64,000 bases of DNA from Treponema sp. (GTDB lineage: Bacteria; Spirochaetota; Spirochaetia; Treponematales; Treponemataceae): assembly GCA_017940255.1 (NCBI GenBank), contig JAGAZB010000056.1, forward strand, positions 186,001-250,000, read 5' to 3'. The notes under the pieces were generated by a model that saw only the letters and a list, made by a program, of their open reading frames with translations, was not told where the DNA came from and ran no database searches. This document shows positions 51,789 to 59,285 of the stretch, one piece after another; position 1 is the first letter of the stretch, and each line of letters starts with the position of its first letter. The position numbers and the translations under genes are program-made.

Positions 51789-53282
51789 CTAGAATTCGTA
51801 CCAAGAAACATCTCCGTTCTGGTCTGTATAAGCTACAAAGAATTCGTAAGTATAGCTTTCGATACCAGAAGCAGGAGCTTCTTTTACAGAAGCTTCAAGT
51901 TTGTACTGAACATAATTAAGTCTTGTAGTTACAAGGTCTGTATCCTTTGCAGGTGAACCAAGAGCTGTAAGCACTTTTGTTGTTCCTGTGTAAACGAGGT
52001 CAGAATTCTTTGTTGTTGTTGTAAGAAGCTGGTAGATTCTATAATTAGAAGCTGCCATTTCTGTTCCATTGTATTTAGCAGCTGTGAATGTAAGAACTTT
52101 TGTTGTTGCATTCTTTGCTGTTACTGCACAATCTTCTGGAGCAGAAACAATTCCTGTTGAATCAAACTTGATTGTTGCAGAAGAAAGAATATACTTTGTT
52201 TTTGCAACTTCTGTATTTCTAGGTGACATCTGTATAACTACACGATATTCTGCACCATCATCATAAGCAACTACATTGTTAGAGAATACTGGAGCAACTA
52301 CATTGTCATCATCATCAAGTTCTTCGATAAATGTAAAACCAGATGCATAATTAATCCAACCTCTATCAAGAGTATCAGCTGGATGATATAGTTCGTAGTG
52401 TCTATAAGAAATATAAGTATTACGTGCAGAAATATAAGCATCTAAGTCAAGCATATAATTAGCTGCGTTAGTTGAATCATTTATTCCATTGGTAATATAG
52501 CCATAAACAGTAGTTGAATTTCCATTATTTCTTAAATCATCAAATGCATTCTGAACATCATTTTCAGTTATATTATTTGTAGAACAATAAGAACTGAATT
52601 CAGCATCATTAATAAGATCACTTCTAACTGTATTTAAGAGACCTTCAGCTGTAGACACAAGTGCATTATACTCAGATTCAGAAATATCATCACCATTTTT
52701 GCTACTTATATAACGATCCTCATACCAATCATGACTATTTTTAAGATTATCAACAAACAAATCTGCAGCATCTACATCGGCAGCGACAGTGTCTTTTACC
52801 AATTTAGCTGTGTAGTTAAAACCTGCATCAACTGGGAAAGAAAGCTCATACTTATTCAATGTGTTTGGAACAAGTGTAAGTTTAATATCACTTGCAGCAA
52901 AAGCAGCTGTATCTACCCAAGCTTCTGGAGTTTCTACAGTAACTTCTGATTCAGAAGAAAGAAGATTTGATTTTTCCGAACTTGCAACTACCTTAAATTC
53001 ATATTCAACATCTGTTTTATTAGTTGTTGTAACATACCAGTTATCTGTAGTTTGTCCAGAAACAGAAGCCCAATCCTGCTGTCCAGGAGCCTTAGAATAT
53101 ACTGAATAGAAAGAAGCGTCTTTTACTTCATCCCATTTAAGAAGGATTACACCATTTTCTGTTACTTTTGCTTTGATATCTGGTGAATCAAGTGTATCGT
53201 TTGCAACAAGACTATTTGAACAACCTGCAAAAAGAACTGAAAGCAAAGAAGCTCCCAGCATTATTTTAGTAAATTTTTTCAT
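51789..53282 (-). CDS. Fibronectin-III-like lipoprotein (497 aa)
   Basis: The signal peptide ends in the lipobox LFAGC (Cys21). A fibronectin-III-like domain follows (about 35-115: ILLKWDEVKDASFYSVYSKA, later EYEFKVVASSEKSNLLSSES). The rest has two further beta-rich blocks and a helical, Asn- and Asp-rich stretch at about 180-300 that is absent from the paralogue. It is a tandem paralogue of the gene just upstream, 18 nt away: both share VANDxLD after the lipobox, TPEAWVDTA, and the C-terminal FDSTGIVSAP and YRIYQLLTTTT segments. GGAGG precedes the start. Anchoring in the outer membrane and a binding or adhesion role are inference. Confidence 0.88.
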   Translation of the reverse strand: MKKFTKIMLGASLLSVLFAGCSNSLVANDTLDSPDIKAKVTENGVILLKWDEVKDASFYSVYSKAPGQQDWASVSGQTTDNWYVTTTNKTDVEYEFKVVASSEKSNLLSSESEVTVETPEAWVDTAAFAASDIKLTLVPNTLNKYELSFPVDAGFNYTAKLVKDTVAADVDAADLFVDNLKNSHDWYEDRYISSKNGDDISESEYNALVSTAEGLLNTVRSDLINDAEFSSYCSTNNITENDVQNAFDDLRNNGNSTTVYGYITNGINDSTNAANYMLDLDAYISARNTYISYRHYELYHPADTLDRGWINYASGFTFIEELDDDDNVVAPVFSNNVVAYDDGAEYRVVIQMSPRNTEVAKTKYILSSATIKFDSTGIVSAPEDCAVTAKNATTKVLTFTAAKYNGTEMAASNYRIYQLLTTTTKNSDLVYTGTTKVLTALGSPAKDTDLVTTRLNYVQYKLEASVKEAPASGIESYTYEFFVAYTDQNGDVSWYEF

Positions 53283-53300
53283 AATAAATTTCCTCCAATT

Positions 53301-54584
53301 TTAGTAAAATTTGTACCAAGAAACATTTCCATCTTCGTCTGTATAAGCTACATAGAAATCATAATCATAACTTTCAAGACCAGAAGCTGGAGCTTCTTTT
53401 ACAGTAGCTTCAAGCTTGTACTGAACATCACTAGTTCTAGTAGTTACATAATCTGTATCTTTTGCTGGTGAACCAAGAAGTGTAAGAGCTTTTGTTGTTC
53501 CTGTGTAAACAAGGTCTGAATTTCTTGTTGTTGTTGTAAGAAGCTGGTAGATTCTATAGTTAGAAGCTGCCATTTCTGTTCCCTTGTATTTGTCAGCTGT
53601 GAATGTAAGAACTTTTGTTGTTGCATTCTTTGTTGTTACTGCACAGTTAGATGGAGCAGAAACAATTCCTGTTGAATCGAACTTTATAGACTTGCTTGAA
53701 AGTACATACTTTGGAGTAGCAACTTTTTCGTTTACAGGATTCATTTTAATAACAACGCGATATTCTACATCTTTATCTGGAATAACGAATGTTCCAAATT
53801 CCATTGGAAGAACATTGTCATCATCATCAAGAACTGGAATGTAGTCTTCACCCCAGCGGTCGTTCAACCAAGCACCTACAGAATAATCATCACTACCATT
53901 GTCATTCCACCATGACTGTACAACACCATTATCATACTCATGACGACCAGAATTGTCTTGATACTCTCCTGAAGAGTAGAAAAGGTCTTTTGCATTTTCT
54001 GAAGCACCTGCTGTAGCCTTTACGATTTTCCAGGTATATGTAAAACCATTATCTACAGGGCAAGCAAATGTATATTTATTGCGAGTATTTGCAACAAGAT
54101 TCAATTCAAGAGAATCTGCAGAAGGAGCTGCTGTATCTACCCATGCTTCTGGTGTATCTACAGAAACTTCTGTTTCAGAAGAAAGAAGATTTTCTTTATA
54201 ATCTGAAATTGCAACAAGTTTAAATTTATATTCTTTGTCTAGCTTATTTACATTATGTGCAACTACACGACGTTTATAGAACTGGTCGTTTGGCTCATAT
54301 GTAACTTCGCCATTAGAACTTGTCTTGTACATCCATTTATTGTCAACACGATTCTCATAGATTGGATTCCAATCTTCTGTACCTGGCTCCATAACATAGA
54401 GTTTATAGTTTGTTGCATCCTTTACTGGCTGCCAGCTAATTACAGCAACTCCACTCTCTGTAACCAAAGCGTTAAGGTCAGCTTTGTCCAAAACATCGTT
54501 AGCAACGTATCCACCGTTACTACAACCAATCAGCAAAGCTGCAAGCAAGGATGCCCCCAGCAATGCCTTCAAAGATTTTTTCAT
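53301..54584 (-). CDS. Fibronectin-III-like lipoprotein (427 aa)
   Basis: I use the ATG at 54584 behind CGGAGG rather than the upstream ATG at 54608. The lipobox is LLIGC (Cys21). A fibronectin-III-like domain follows (VAVISWQPVKDATNYKLYVM, then EYKFKLVAISDYKENLLSSE). The middle has a short Asp/Asn/Trp-rich stretch (NDNGSDDYSVGAWLNDRWGE) where the downstream paralogue has a longer helical one. The C-terminal 110 residues are nearly the same as in that paralogue, which suggests recent duplication or gene conversion. It is the first gene of a two-gene operon with its own promoter and a palindromic operator in the leader. Confidence 0.88.
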   Translation of the reverse strand: MKKSLKALLGASLLAALLIGCSNGGYVANDVLDKADLNALVTESGVAVISWQPVKDATNYKLYVMEPGTEDWNPIYENRVDNKWMYKTSSNGEVTYEPNDQFYKRRVVAHNVNKLDKEYKFKLVAISDYKENLLSSETEVSVDTPEAWVDTAAPSADSLELNLVANTRNKYTFACPVDNGFTYTWKIVKATAGASENAKDLFYSSGEYQDNSGRHEYDNGVVQSWWNDNGSDDYSVGAWLNDRWGEDYIPVLDDDDNVLPMEFGTFVIPDKDVEYRVVIKMNPVNEKVATPKYVLSSKSIKFDSTGIVSAPSNCAVTTKNATTKVLTFTADKYKGTEMAASNYRIYQLLTTTTRNSDLVYTGTTKALTLLGSPAKDTDYVTTRTSDVQYKLEATVKEAPASGLESYDYDFYVAYTDEDGNVSWYKFY

Positions 54585-54629
54585 AACAACCTCCGTCTGA
54601 AAAAACATTTATAAGATTTTTCTTATGTA

Positions 54630-54645
54630 AATTAAACGTTTAATT
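54630..54645. promoter_or_regulatory. Palindromic operator in the lipoprotein leader
   Basis: AATTAAACGTTTAATT, a perfect 16-bp palindrome with a CG centre, in the transcribed leader about 25 nt after the -10 box. A second repeat, ATAAGA-TTTT-TCTTAT (54611-54626), is adjacent. Its size and centre resemble LacI-type sites. Confidence 0.6.
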
Positions 54646-54669
54646 ATGTTAATCTACATATTTTCTTAG

Positions 54670-54698
54670 ATTATAAGTGTATTACTACATATCATCAA
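54670..54698 (-). promoter_or_regulatory. Promoter of the lipoprotein pair
   Basis: Minus strand: TTGATG (54693-54698), 17-nt spacer and perfect TATAAT (54670-54675), about 85 nt before the first ATG. Confidence 0.75.
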
Positions 54699-54749
54699 TT
54701 CAGAAAATATGCAATTTTACATAATTTAAGAAAAAGGGGAGGGGTATTT

Positions 54750-55499
54750 TTACAGTTTTTCCAGAGAATTTTTAGCCCAGGAATACTGGCTCATGTATTC
54801 GCCTTTGAAAGCGGAAGGGTCATCAAAGTCGCATTGGATTTTGGTTATATCTATACTAATATGATTGTGGGAACGCAAAAGTATATCTTCTGAATCATAT
54901 TTTCGCAGAGCACGGCGGATGTCTGCAATCAGATTCCTTATATATGCACGGCGATTGTGTTTATCTTCATCATTCTGCCATAAAATTTCTTCTACCGTAT
55001 TCATTGTGCAGGTAATGCCACGTGCATCAATCAGAATTGCAATCAGTTCTTTTGATTTTGTATAGGTTAATTTTAGAGGAACGCCATCTCCAAGTACATC
55101 AAAGGTGCCAAAAGTGCGCACGGAAATACGTTTTTTTTCTCTTACAGGAAAACGCAAATTGTCCAGCTCGCGTTTGATATTTTCTGCAATCACTGGTTTG
55201 AGCACATAACCGCTGGCATACATATCAAAGGCTTCCTTCATATAATCAGAATAGCCGGTAACAAAAATAATATTGATTTTAGGGTTCAGATCTTTTAATT
55301 TGCGCGCAACTTCAAGGCCGTTTCCGTCCCGCAATTCTATGTCTAAAAATGCAATATCTGGGGCCTGCACAGAAGCTTCGGCAAGTAATTTATCTGCTTC
55401 GCCGTAAGAATGCAGTTCTGCATCTGGCACTGCCTGTTGTATAGCGGCCACAAGACCTTCAAGGCCGAGGTATTCATCATCTAAAGCTACAATATTCAT
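54750..55499 (-). CDS. Response regulator with a SARP/winged-helix output domain
   Basis: 249 residues. The receiver domain (1-120) has the acidic pair Asp7-Asp8, phosphoacceptor Asp53 (AFLDIELRDG), Thr81 and Lys101 in LKP. The C-terminal part (about 122-225) looks like a winged helix of the OmpR/SARP kind: VRTFGTFDVLGDGVPLKL, TYTKSKELIAILIDARG, then EILW and AYIRNLIADIRRALRKY. LytS-type kinases usually work with LytTR regulators, so this pairing is unusual. The start overlaps the kinase gene by 23 nt, so they form one two-component system. Targets are unknown; the lipoprotein genes just downstream are one possibility. Confidence 0.88.
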   Translation of the reverse strand: MNIVALDDEYLGLEGLVAAIQQAVPDAELHSYGEADKLLAEASVQAPDIAFLDIELRDGNGLEVARKLKDLNPKINIIFVTGYSDYMKEAFDMYASGYVLKPVIAENIKRELDNLRFPVREKKRISVRTFGTFDVLGDGVPLKLTYTKSKELIAILIDARGITCTMNTVEEILWQNDEDKHNRRAYIRNLIADIRRALRKYDSEDILLRSHNHISIDITKIQCDFDDPSAFKGEYMSQYSWAKNSLEKL

Positions 55500-56793
55500 T
55501 CTTCTTACCTCTTTCTGTTTCTGGGATACTTATTATTACCGAAGTGCCTTTTCCTCGTTCGCTGCGGATTTCTAGCTGGCCCCGACACATAATCCATAAC
55601 CTGTCTTTTACATTTTTAATTCCTATATGCTGATTATTACTTTCCTCTTCTTCCAAAGTGCTTACGTCAAAACCCACACCGTCATCTGCAATTTTGACTT
55701 TATAAAAATCTCCGTTTTTGCATGATGAAATAGCTACTGTTCCGCCATTTTTCTTTTTTAAAATACCATGCTTTATGGCGTTTTCTACAAGAGGCTGCAG
55801 GGTCATCGGCGGAATCATAAAATCGGTTTCCTGCAAATCATAAGTGACAAAAACATCATCTCTAAAGCGCAATTGCTCCAGGCGAATGTAATGATTCAGA
55901 TTTTCAATAGCCGTTTTAAAAGGGATTTCATCCTGATTTTCCAGCACGTCCAGATTTATACGAAGATAACTGGCAAAATCGCCGATGGCATTTTTTACGG
56001 CGGCCGGATCTTTATCGCACAAAACATAAATTGAATTCAGAATATTAAAAATAAAATGCGGACGAATCTGGCTAAAAGAAAGGGCTATTTTATCTTCCCT
56101 TAATTTTGCCTGCTGTTTTAAAATATAACGCACCTGATGCAGATGAATAAAATTAAACATGAGGAGAATAGAAAGCGTTAATGCCATCTGCATGGTAACA
56201 AAACTTGCATAAAGTCTTATATATATAGAAAAAACTGGTAAAAGCAGAAAGGAAAGCAAAAAAAGCGCATCGTGTATTCCAATATCCTTAAAATATCTGA
56301 TGATTAAAAACAGGCTCACTACCGTAACAAATATGCCGCCCATCATTGCAAACCAGTAATGCTGGCCGTGAGTAAAAAGTCCGTTTTCTACGGTAAAAAA
56401 CATCCCGTTAAAAATTGAAGCACACCAGCCCACCGAAAAAAGCACGCCCACACCCACACACATGTGGCCGTAAATCCACGAAACCTTCGTTTTATAAGAG
56501 ATAAAATCAAGTATATAGTAGGTAAATAAACAAATCAGGGTAAAATACGAAATAAAATCGAAGCAGGCACATATTTGCATTGGTAAAATGAACTTTTCCC
56601 CAGCGCTAACGCTTAAATCTGCAAATTTTAGTTCAAGGATTAGGGCTAGCAGCATTACAAGGTCGCAGCCGAGCATTGCAGTAAAAAATTTTGAAGTGAT
56701 TGAGCGAATTTCTTTTCTTGTAACTGCATTCAAAAATGCCATGAAGATTACAAGAAAAATTATCTGATGAGCAACAATATCTGTGTGGTGCAT
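55477..56793 (-). CDS. LytS-like sensor histidine kinase
   Basis: 438 residues from the ATG at 56793, only 6 nt after a TATAAT; the longer frame from 56826 would start upstream of that promoter. About six or seven membrane segments fill residues 8-215. The kinase core is the LytS/His_kinase type: phosphoacceptor His246 in FSQIRPHFIFNILNSI, N-box LVENAIKHGI near 345, and the G-box with DDGVGFDVS. It overlaps its response regulator. The signal is unknown; the membrane part has no large outside domain, so a membrane-borne or small-molecule signal is likely. Confidence 0.9.
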   Translation of the reverse strand: MHHTDIVAHQIIFLVIFMAFLNAVTRKEIRSITSKFFTAMLGCDLVMLLALILELKFADLSVSAGEKFILPMQICACFDFISYFTLICLFTYYILDFISYKTKVSWIYGHMCVGVGVLFSVGWCASIFNGMFFTVENGLFTHGQHYWFAMMGGIFVTVVSLFLIIRYFKDIGIHDALFLLSFLLLPVFSIYIRLYASFVTMQMALTLSILLMFNFIHLHQVRYILKQQAKLREDKIALSFSQIRPHFIFNILNSIYVLCDKDPAAVKNAIGDFASYLRINLDVLENQDEIPFKTAIENLNHYIRLEQLRFRDDVFVTYDLQETDFMIPPMTLQPLVENAIKHGILKKKNGGTVAISSCKNGDFYKVKIADDGVGFDVSTLEEEESNNQHIGIKNVKDRLWIMCRGQLEIRSERGKGTSVIISIPETERGKKNEYCSFR

Positions 56794-56799
56794 TAGGCT

Positions 56800-56805
56800 A
56801 TTATA
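56800..56805 (-). promoter_or_regulatory. Extended -10 box of the sensor-kinase gene, predicted leaderless
   Basis: Minus strand: TGTGTTATAAT, 6 nt before the ATG at 56793. The same 11-mer precedes the LysR gene at 63010-63020. Confidence 0.65.
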
Positions 56806-56813
56806 ACACAGAA

Positions 56814-56842
56814 TTGAATATATCATTGAAATTTTCTATAAT
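56814..56842 (+). promoter_or_regulatory. Promoter of pheT
   Basis: TTGAAT (56814-56819), 17-nt spacer and perfect TATAAT (56837-56842). The leader of about 50 nt is GC-rich and ends in GGAG 7 nt before the ATG. It is back to back with the kinase promoter. Confidence 0.8.
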
Positions 56843-56898
56843 AGAGCATTAAATTTGCGTTGCCGGCGGTGAGGTCGGGCGCCTTTTTGGAGTAAAAA

Positions 56899-59235
56899 AT
56901 GCCTAAAATCGAATGTAACGAAAAACTGTTTTTTGATGCTATCGGAAAAAAATACACTTATGATGCTCTGGAAGATGTACTTCCTTGCGCTAAGGCTGAG
57001 CTGGATGAAAAGCCTGATATGAGCCTGCCTGAAAACGAACGCGTTGTAAAAATCGAATTGAATGATACTAACCGCCCTGACCTCTGGTCTACTAACGGTG
57101 TTGCTCGCCAGATTAAACTTCACGAAGGCGGAAAAACTGTTGATTATATGAAGCTGATGGCTAACCACGGCAACAATGATTACGGCAACCGCATTGTAGA
57201 AGTTGATCCTGAACTTAAAGATATCCGCCCTTACATGGTTGCTTTTATGATTACTGGTAAGGCAATTGATGATCCTATGCTTAAGGACATTATCCAGACT
57301 CAGGAAAAACTGGCCTGGAACTTCGGCCGTAAGCGTAAGTCTATTTCTATGGGCCTTTACCGCGTTGACCAGATTAAGTTCCCGGTTCGCTACCATGCTG
57401 TTGACCCTGACAAGACTTCGTTTGTGCCTTTGCAGTGCGACGCTCCTATGACTTGCCGCCAGATTCTTACTGACCATCCAAAGGGAAAAGATTTCGGCTG
57501 GATTCTTGCTGACATGAAAAAGTTCCCTCTTTTGAGCGATGCTAAAAACGAAGTGCTTTCTATGGCTCCGATTATCAATAGCGCAACTCTGGGTGCTGTT
57601 CAGGTTGGTGATAAGGACCTGATGGTTGAGCTTACTGGTGATAATATTGAAAACCTGATTTTGTCTGCTAACATCGTTGCATGTGACTTTGCTGATCAGG
57701 GTTATGAAATTAAACCTATTCTTGTAAAGCACCCCTACGACACAGGACTTGGAAAGGACATCATGGTTCCTTACTACTTCCAGCCTACAACTAAGACAAC
57801 TCTCGGCGCTGTAAACAAGCTGCTTGGTTCTGATTTTGATATTGAAAAGGTAAAAGATGCTCTCATCAGAATGGGTAGCACCGTGGTGGTTGAGCCTGTC
57901 GAAACCACCTCTGGTAAAGACTACTCTATCACTCTCTCGCCAGCTCCATACCGTAACGACTTCCTCCACGAAGTTGATATTATTGAAGATGTTATGATTG
58001 GCTGTAACGTTGCTGCTTTTGAGCCACGCACTCCACAGGACTTCACTGTTGGCCGCCTTTTGCCACTTACTGAGTTCAGCCGCAAGGCAAAAACTTTGAT
58101 GGTTGGTCTTGGCTACCAGGAAATGATTTTCAACTATGTTGGAAGCAAGAAAGACTACATCGACAATATGCTGATTGACGGTTCTAAGGTTATCGAGATT
58201 GCGAACCCAATGAGCGAAAACTATCAGTTTATCCGCCCAGAAATTTTGTCTAGCCTTTGCCGTGCCGAAGCAGGTTCTGCAAACGCTATGTACCCTCACA
58301 AGATTTTCGAAATCGGTAAGGTTGCATATCTTAAAGAAGATGAAAACACTGGAACAATCACACGCCAGCACCTTGGTTTCTTGACTGCTGCCGCAAATGC
58401 CAACTTCAATACTTTGGCTTCTGAAGTTTCTTCACTGGTTTACTTCCTTGATCACGAATACAAAGTTGTAGAAAGCGAAGATCCACGCTTTATTCCTGGA
58501 CGCCAGGCTCAGCTTATGGTAGACGGACAGCCAGCCGGTGTATTTGGTGAAGTTCACCCACAGGTTCTTGAGAACTGGGGAATCACAACTCCTTGTGTTG
58601 CCGGAGAACTGGACCTCGAAACTTTGATGGCTACAGCTGATACAAAAACTGAAGCTGAAAAGGCAAAAGCTAATAAGGTGGTTGAGCCTGTCGAAACCAC
58701 CGCTGGCAATCAGCAGAAGTCTGAGGCTGAGACAAATCCAGTTAAGTACTTCAACGAGCACATCGAGCTCCGCGTTGCAAAAATCACAAAAGTAGAAACA
58801 AACCCACAGGGCGACAAACTTTACATCGAAACTTTGGATGACGGCACAGGCACAGAACGCATTATTCAGAGCGGCCTTCGCCCATACCTTACAGAAGATG
58901 AACTTCTCGGCCAGCATGTAATCATCGCTGCTAACCTCGCTCCAAGAAAGATGAAGGGCGTAGAAAGCCGCGGAATGCTCCTTGCCTGCGACTACACAGA
59001 AGACGGCAAAGAAAAGGTTGAATTGTTGACCGCTCCATGGGCAGCCCCAGGAACAATCATCCAGATTGAAGGTGCCGAATACACCGGCGAAAAGCCAGCC
59101 AAAATCGACATCGACCATTTCTGCAAGATTGAATATCGTGTAAGCAACAAGTGCTTCACAATCGCCGGCAAAAAGGCAACTGCTGCCGGAAAACCAGTTA
59201 CAACAAACAAAGCTGATAACTGCGAAGTTTGCTAA
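56899..59235 (+). CDS. pheT: Phenylalanyl-tRNA synthetase beta subunit, archaeal type with C-terminal tRNA-binding domain
   Basis: 778 residues. The first 585 or so match the archaeal/eukaryal beta subunit (MPKIECNEKLFFDAIGKKYT, LNDTNRPDLWSTNGVARQI, HEVDIIEDVMIGCNVAAFEP, NYQFIRPEILSSLCRAEAGS). A linker and a C-terminal OB-fold of the Trbp111/EMAP-II type follow (about 612-715: IELRVAKITKVETNPQGDKL, GQHVIIAANLAPRKMKGVES). Bacterial PheT carries its similar OB-fold near the N-terminus, so this is a different arrangement. Residues 329-337 and 594-601 both read VVEPVETT and come from identical 25-bp palindromic repeats, the second in the linker. The tail CKIEYRVSNKC has several Cys. pheS is 22 kb away. 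Confidence 0.95.
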   Translation: MPKIECNEKLFFDAIGKKYTYDALEDVLPCAKAELDEKPDMSLPENERVVKIELNDTNRPDLWSTNGVARQIKLHEGGKTVDYMKLMANHGNNDYGNRIVEVDPELKDIRPYMVAFMITGKAIDDPMLKDIIQTQEKLAWNFGRKRKSISMGLYRVDQIKFPVRYHAVDPDKTSFVPLQCDAPMTCRQILTDHPKGKDFGWILADMKKFPLLSDAKNEVLSMAPIINSATLGAVQVGDKDLMVELTGDNIENLILSANIVACDFADQGYEIKPILVKHPYDTGLGKDIMVPYYFQPTTKTTLGAVNKLLGSDFDIEKVKDALIRMGSTVVVEPVETTSGKDYSITLSPAPYRNDFLHEVDIIEDVMIGCNVAAFEPRTPQDFTVGRLLPLTEFSRKAKTLMVGLGYQEMIFNYVGSKKDYIDNMLIDGSKVIEIANPMSENYQFIRPEILSSLCRAEAGSANAMYPHKIFEIGKVAYLKEDENTGTITRQHLGFLTAAANANFNTLASEVSSLVYFLDHEYKVVESEDPRFIPGRQAQLMVDGQPAGVFGEVHPQVLENWGITTPCVAGELDLETLMATADTKTEAEKAKANKVVEPVETTAGNQQKSEAETNPVKYFNEHIELRVAKITKVETNPQGDKLYIETLDDGTGTERIIQSGLRPYLTEDELLGQHVIIAANLAPRKMKGVESRGMLLACDYTEDGKEKVELLTAPWAAPGTIIQIEGAEYTGEKPAKIDIDHFCKIEYRVSNKCFTIAGKKATAAGKPVTTNKADNCEVC
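57885..57909. repeat. Palindromic repeat, family 1, inside pheT (copy 1)
   Basis: 25 bp with arms GGTGGTT/AACCACC around GAGCCTGTCGA, read as V-V-E-P-V-E-T-T (330-337) within the B3/B4-like core. It is identical to copy 2. Confidence 0.92.
58677..58701. repeat. Palindromic repeat, family 1, inside pheT (copy 2)
   Basis: The same 25 bp, in the same reading frame, at residues 594-601, in the Lys/Ala/Glu-rich linker before the C-terminal OB-fold. Confidence 0.92.
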
Positions 59236-59241
59236 TAACAG

Positions 59242-59273
59242 GGCCAGCTCATTTCTGGGCTGGCCTGTTTATT
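59242..59273 (+). terminator. Terminator of pheT
   Basis: GGCCAGC (59242-59248) pairs with GCTGGCC (59259-59265), then TGTTTATTT. The T run is interrupted, so it is weaker than others here. Confidence 0.7.
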
Positions 59274-59285
59274 TAACATCAAAAA

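Noticed and set aside
56836..58371. A 511-codon open frame antisense to pheT, and another of 228 codons at 58432-59118
   Set aside because: The composition is Phe/Asn/Cys-rich nonsense with no domain, and no ribosome site. The plus strand encodes an unmistakable PheT. Strong codon preference in pheT explains the open antisense frame.
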